Shown here: piece after piece, positions 33,402 to 35,772 of the stretch
How the letters are laid out: each line of letters opens with the position of its first letter
How positions within the stretch are numbered: position 1 is the stretch's first letter
NCBI GenBank assembly: GCA_024403755.1
Contig: JAKSRF010000012.1
Location: forward strand, 1-35,772
Origin: Clostridia bacterium
GTDB lineage: Bacteria > Bacillota > Clostridia > Saccharofermentanales > Saccharofermentanaceae
Direction of reading: 5' to 3'
DNA: 35,772 nt
Program-made: the position numbers and the translations under genes
Notes under the pieces: generated by a model
Databases searched by the model: none
Told to the model about the DNA's origin: nothing
Seen by the model: only the letters and a program-made list of their open reading frames with translations

Positions 33402-35468
33402 ATGGTAAAAAATATTATTTCAAAAACTACGGCATATATTGTCTGTTCATTTGTGTTAAATGAATCAATTCTGTACTTCACGGGAAACAATGATAAGTCA
33501 TTTGCAGGTTATCTTATCGTCTTGTTTTTTACTTTATTTGCGTCATTATTAATCTCAGGTATTTTGTGGTTAATTCGCAAATTAAATATATACCGTGCTC
33601 TTGCCGTGGCTGTTACACTTATTTTCTCATTTATCACCTGTGCAGAGTTTTGTATAAACAATTCCTTCGGCTTTTATTTAAGCGTACGCGATATGCTGCA
33701 AACAGCCGGAAATGCCGCAGTGGGCTTTACGGATAATTTCTCCGATTCAGTAAAAGGTAATCTTCACATCTTTTACATTATTTTATGTCCGACAATTATA
33801 TATATTTATGCTTGGATTAAAAAAATGGTTAATGATAAGCGCAAGAGTAATATGCCGTGCTTTCTCCTTGCTGCTGCATCATTTTTATGTCTTGCTTTAT
33901 CCCTTATTGTACTTGCCGTATCAGGCAAATTCGGTATATACCGCGAAGAAACTAATTTCGATACTTCTGTCCGCAATTACGGGCTTATATCTGCACTGAG
34001 AATAAACGTACTGCGCTCGGAAAATACGGTTGAGATGGAACCTGTTGTGCTTGAACAGGATGAATTTTTCCTTCCGACTCCTACACCTACTCCGACCGTT
34101 GCTGAGACGACAGTATCCTCCGAAGAGACCGAGGCACCTGTTGAAACAACTCCGAGTCCGACGCCTACACCTATTCAATATCACGATTGCGGTTTGGATT
34201 TTGATGGACTTGCCGAGAACGAGAGCAATTCGGTTATAAAATCTATGGACTCATACGTTGCTTCACTTACACCGGCTCCTTATAATGAATACACCGGCAT
34301 TTTCGAGGGATATAATCTGATTTTTATAACAGCAGAGGCATTCTCAAGAGAAGCAATTATCCCGGAGCTTATGCCTACGCTTAACGAAATGTATCAGGAA
34401 GGAATACATTTTGAGAATTACTATCAACCTGCTTGGGGCGGCAGTACTTCAACCGGTGAATTCTCCAATCTGATAGGGCTGATGCCTACAGACTGCGTAA
34501 ACAGTATGATGAGAACCCGCTACGACAATATGTATTATACTTTGGGAAATCAGCTGAGAAGATTAAACTATTTCTCTGCCGGCTATCATAATAACGATTA
34601 CAAATATTATAATCGCCACCAAACCCATTGCAATCTCGGCTATGACACATGGACCGGTTACTGGAACGGTCTTGAAGAAGGTCTCACTTTGCAATGGCCT
34701 GAAAGCGATCTCGAGATGATAGACTATACGGTTCCTATGTATGTAGATAAAGAACCGTTCAGCATTTACTATATGTCTGTAAGCGGTCACTGCACTTATC
34801 ACAAGGGTTCAAATGCTATGGCGGCAAAGAACTTCGAATATGTAGAAGACATGGATTGCTCAAACACTATTAAGTGCTATTATGCAGCCAATCTGGAATT
34901 TGAATTTGCAATGGAAAGTCTGGTGAAACAACTTGATGAGGCAGGTGTTCTCGAACATACACTCATCGTTATTGCTCCTGACCATTATCCGTACGGACTT
35001 GACAACAGCAGTACCTGGGGTAACACAAAGGATTACTTAAGCGAACTTTACGGATACTCGGCAAGTGACTGTTTTCTCCGTGACCACTCAGCACTTATCA
35101 TCTGGACTCCTGCTTTGGAGGATATGGATATCACGATAAGCGATCCGGTTTTCAGTTTGGATATTGTACCTACAGTATCAAATCTAATGGGACTTGATTA
35201 CGATTCCAGACTTCTTGTGGGACGCGATGTTTTCTCAGATGATGCCCCTATAATTTTCTGGCCTAACAAAAGCTGGATGACCAATATAGGTTCTTATAAC
35301 ACTTCCTCAGGTAAATTTTCATTTGCCGAAGGAATTGAGATGGACGACGAACAAAAGAAGTCTTATATAGATACTATTAATTCCATTGTAAAGAGCAGAA
35401 TATCGTTCTCAGGCAATGTCGTATATAACGATTACTACGGTGCCTTGTTCGGCAAAATTGAGGGATGA
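33402..35468 (+). CDS. LtaS-like phosphoglycerol transferase/sulfatase-fold membrane enzyme
   Basis: A 688-aa membrane enzyme of the alkaline phosphatase superfamily. Five membrane segments lie at about residues 8-27, 36-58, 65-85, 122-139 and 153-174, followed by a Pro/Thr-rich linker (LPTPTPTPTVAETT to PSPTPTPI, 224-258) and the outer catalytic domain. Active-site residues by comparison with LtaS: metal ligand Glu312 in ITAEAF, catalytic Thr349 in GGSTSTGEF, His in SVSGHCTYH, and Asp-His in APDHYPYG. Such enzymes move glycerol phosphate from phosphatidylglycerol to an envelope polymer or sugar and release diacylglycerol. The Lys next to the LtaS Thr is replaced by Ser, so the acceptor may differ from classic lipoteichoic acid. 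The ribosome binding site is weak (TTGGGTG). Confidence 0.88.
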   Translation: MVKNIISKTTAYIVCSFVLNESILYFTGNNDKSFAGYLIVLFFTLFASLLISGILWLIRKLNIYRALAVAVTLIFSFITCAEFCINNSFGFYLSVRDMLQTAGNAAVGFTDNFSDSVKGNLHIFYIILCPTIIYIYAWIKKMVNDKRKSNMPCFLLAAASFLCLALSLIVLAVSGKFGIYREETNFDTSVRNYGLISALRINVLRSENTVEMEPVVLEQDEFFLPTPTPTPTVAETTVSSEETEAPVETTPSPTPTPIQYHDCGLDFDGLAENESNSVIKSMDSYVASLTPAPYNEYTGIFEGYNLIFITAEAFSREAIIPELMPTLNEMYQEGIHFENYYQPAWGGSTSTGEFSNLIGLMPTDCVNSMMRTRYDNMYYTLGNQLRRLNYFSAGYHNNDYKYYNRHQTHCNLGYDTWTGYWNGLEEGLTLQWPESDLEMIDYTVPMYVDKEPFSIYYMSVSGHCTYHKGSNAMAAKNFEYVEDMDCSNTIKCYYAANLEFEFAMESLVKQLDEAGVLEHTLIVIAPDHYPYGLDNSSTWGNTKDYLSELYGYSASDCFLRDHSALIIWTPALEDMDITISDPVFSLDIVPTVSNLMGLDYDSRLLVGRDVFSDDAPIIFWPNKSWMTNIGSYNTSSGKFSFAEGIEMDDEQKKSYIDTINSIVKSRISFSGNVVYNDYYGALFGKIEG

Positions 35469-35613
35469 AAGTATCAAGCAAATCATTAGTATTTATTTAT
35501 TATTTTGTATCAGAGGACAAATCATGTGAGTAGCAAACACTGAACCGAAAATAATCGTCGTTCCACACGCCGCACCACCCCACACACGTTTTTTATTCAC
35601 AATTGAAGACTAC

Positions 35614-35772
35614 AATTCCGCAAGATGTGTCCATAGAATTCGAAGGAAAAGCGCTGATTCTTGCGGAATTTATGGTTGTAGACGGCAATTCCGCAAGATG
35701 TGTCCATAGAATTCGAAGGAAAAACGCTGATTCTTGCGGAATTTATGGTTGTAGACGGCAATTCCGCAAGAT
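35614..35772 (+). repeat. Tandem 73-bp hairpin repeat array, truncated by the window end
   Basis: Units start at 35614, 35687 and 35760, an exact 73-nt period; units 1 and 2 differ at a single base (G at 35651, A at 35724) and unit 3 is cut after 13 nt. Each unit holds a perfect 12-bp inverted repeat, AATTCCGCAAGA and TCTTGCGGAATT (35614-35625 with 35659-35670 in unit 1), around a 33-nt loop with CCATAGAATTCGAAGG. A GTAGACGGC segment links units. The first unit has a degraded left edge (GAAGACTAC). Between 35469 and 35613 no gene is seen; a C/A-rich patch lies at 35561-35588. Confidence 0.9.

Noticed and set aside
35614..35772. CRISPR array
   Set aside because: The full 73-nt period is conserved, with no variable spacers, and no cas genes are in the window.
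1..35772. Prophage, insertion sequence, toxin-antitoxin protein pair or defence island
   Set aside because: No integrase, transposase, phage structural, restriction or known defence domain was recognised in any gene-length frame.

Overview
The window looks like chromosome from a low-GC anaerobic Firmicute, most likely a Lachnospiraceae-type Clostridiales. This rests on the AT-rich sequence with strong AGGAGG-type ribosome binding sites, the very large fused BadF/HgdC-type activase, the small HPr-like protein, the MgtE, MutS2 and TIGR03936/TIGR03960 genes, and a DnaE/UvrB/PfkA neighbourhood. Most genes lie on the minus strand; only the DtxR-type regulator, plsC and the LtaS-like transferase are on plus. 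The content is mostly housekeeping. No transposase, phage gene, CRISPR array, rRNA or tRNA was seen.

Layout. (1) 57-10107: a plus-strand DtxR-family regulator meets a long minus-strand operon head to head. That operon reads, from its extended -10 promoter at 10099-10107: unknown protein, giant 2-hydroxyacyl-CoA dehydratase activase, polA, coaE, small membrane protein, SanA-like protein. (2) 10108-12473: a non-coding stretch with a decayed repeat, then an HPr-like protein without the catalytic His and mgtE, the latter with a promoter, a 28-codon leader ORF and a hairpin over the leader stop. (3) 12478-18924: lipid and envelope genes, namely acyl-CoA/ACP ligase plus GT2 (minus), plsC (plus), and marR-acp-dgkB-mscS (minus). 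(4) 18943-24391: a non-coding island with a strong terminator and possible small RNA, then mutS2, a TIGR03960 radical SAM protein and a TIGR03936 protein. (5) 24420-33299: pfkA with its own promoter and terminator, and an ABC exporter-uvrB-dnaE operon; a compact four-helix fold lies between dnaE and pfkA. (6) 33402-35772: an LtaS-like phosphoglycerol transferase, then a tandem array of 73-bp hairpin repeats that runs off the window.

How the genes fit together: DgkB can recycle the diacylglycerol that LtaS-type enzymes release. PlsC, ACP, the ligase and a MarR regulator with FabT-like context suggest local control of acyl-chain supply. PolA, UvrB, MutS2 and DnaE form a scattered repair and replication set. 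The most interesting unexplained signals are non-coding: the 73-bp repeat family (two sites), the mgtE leader, the island at 18.9-19.1 kb, and the fold at 25.6-25.7 kb. None of these was tested computationally; calls come from reading the sequence.
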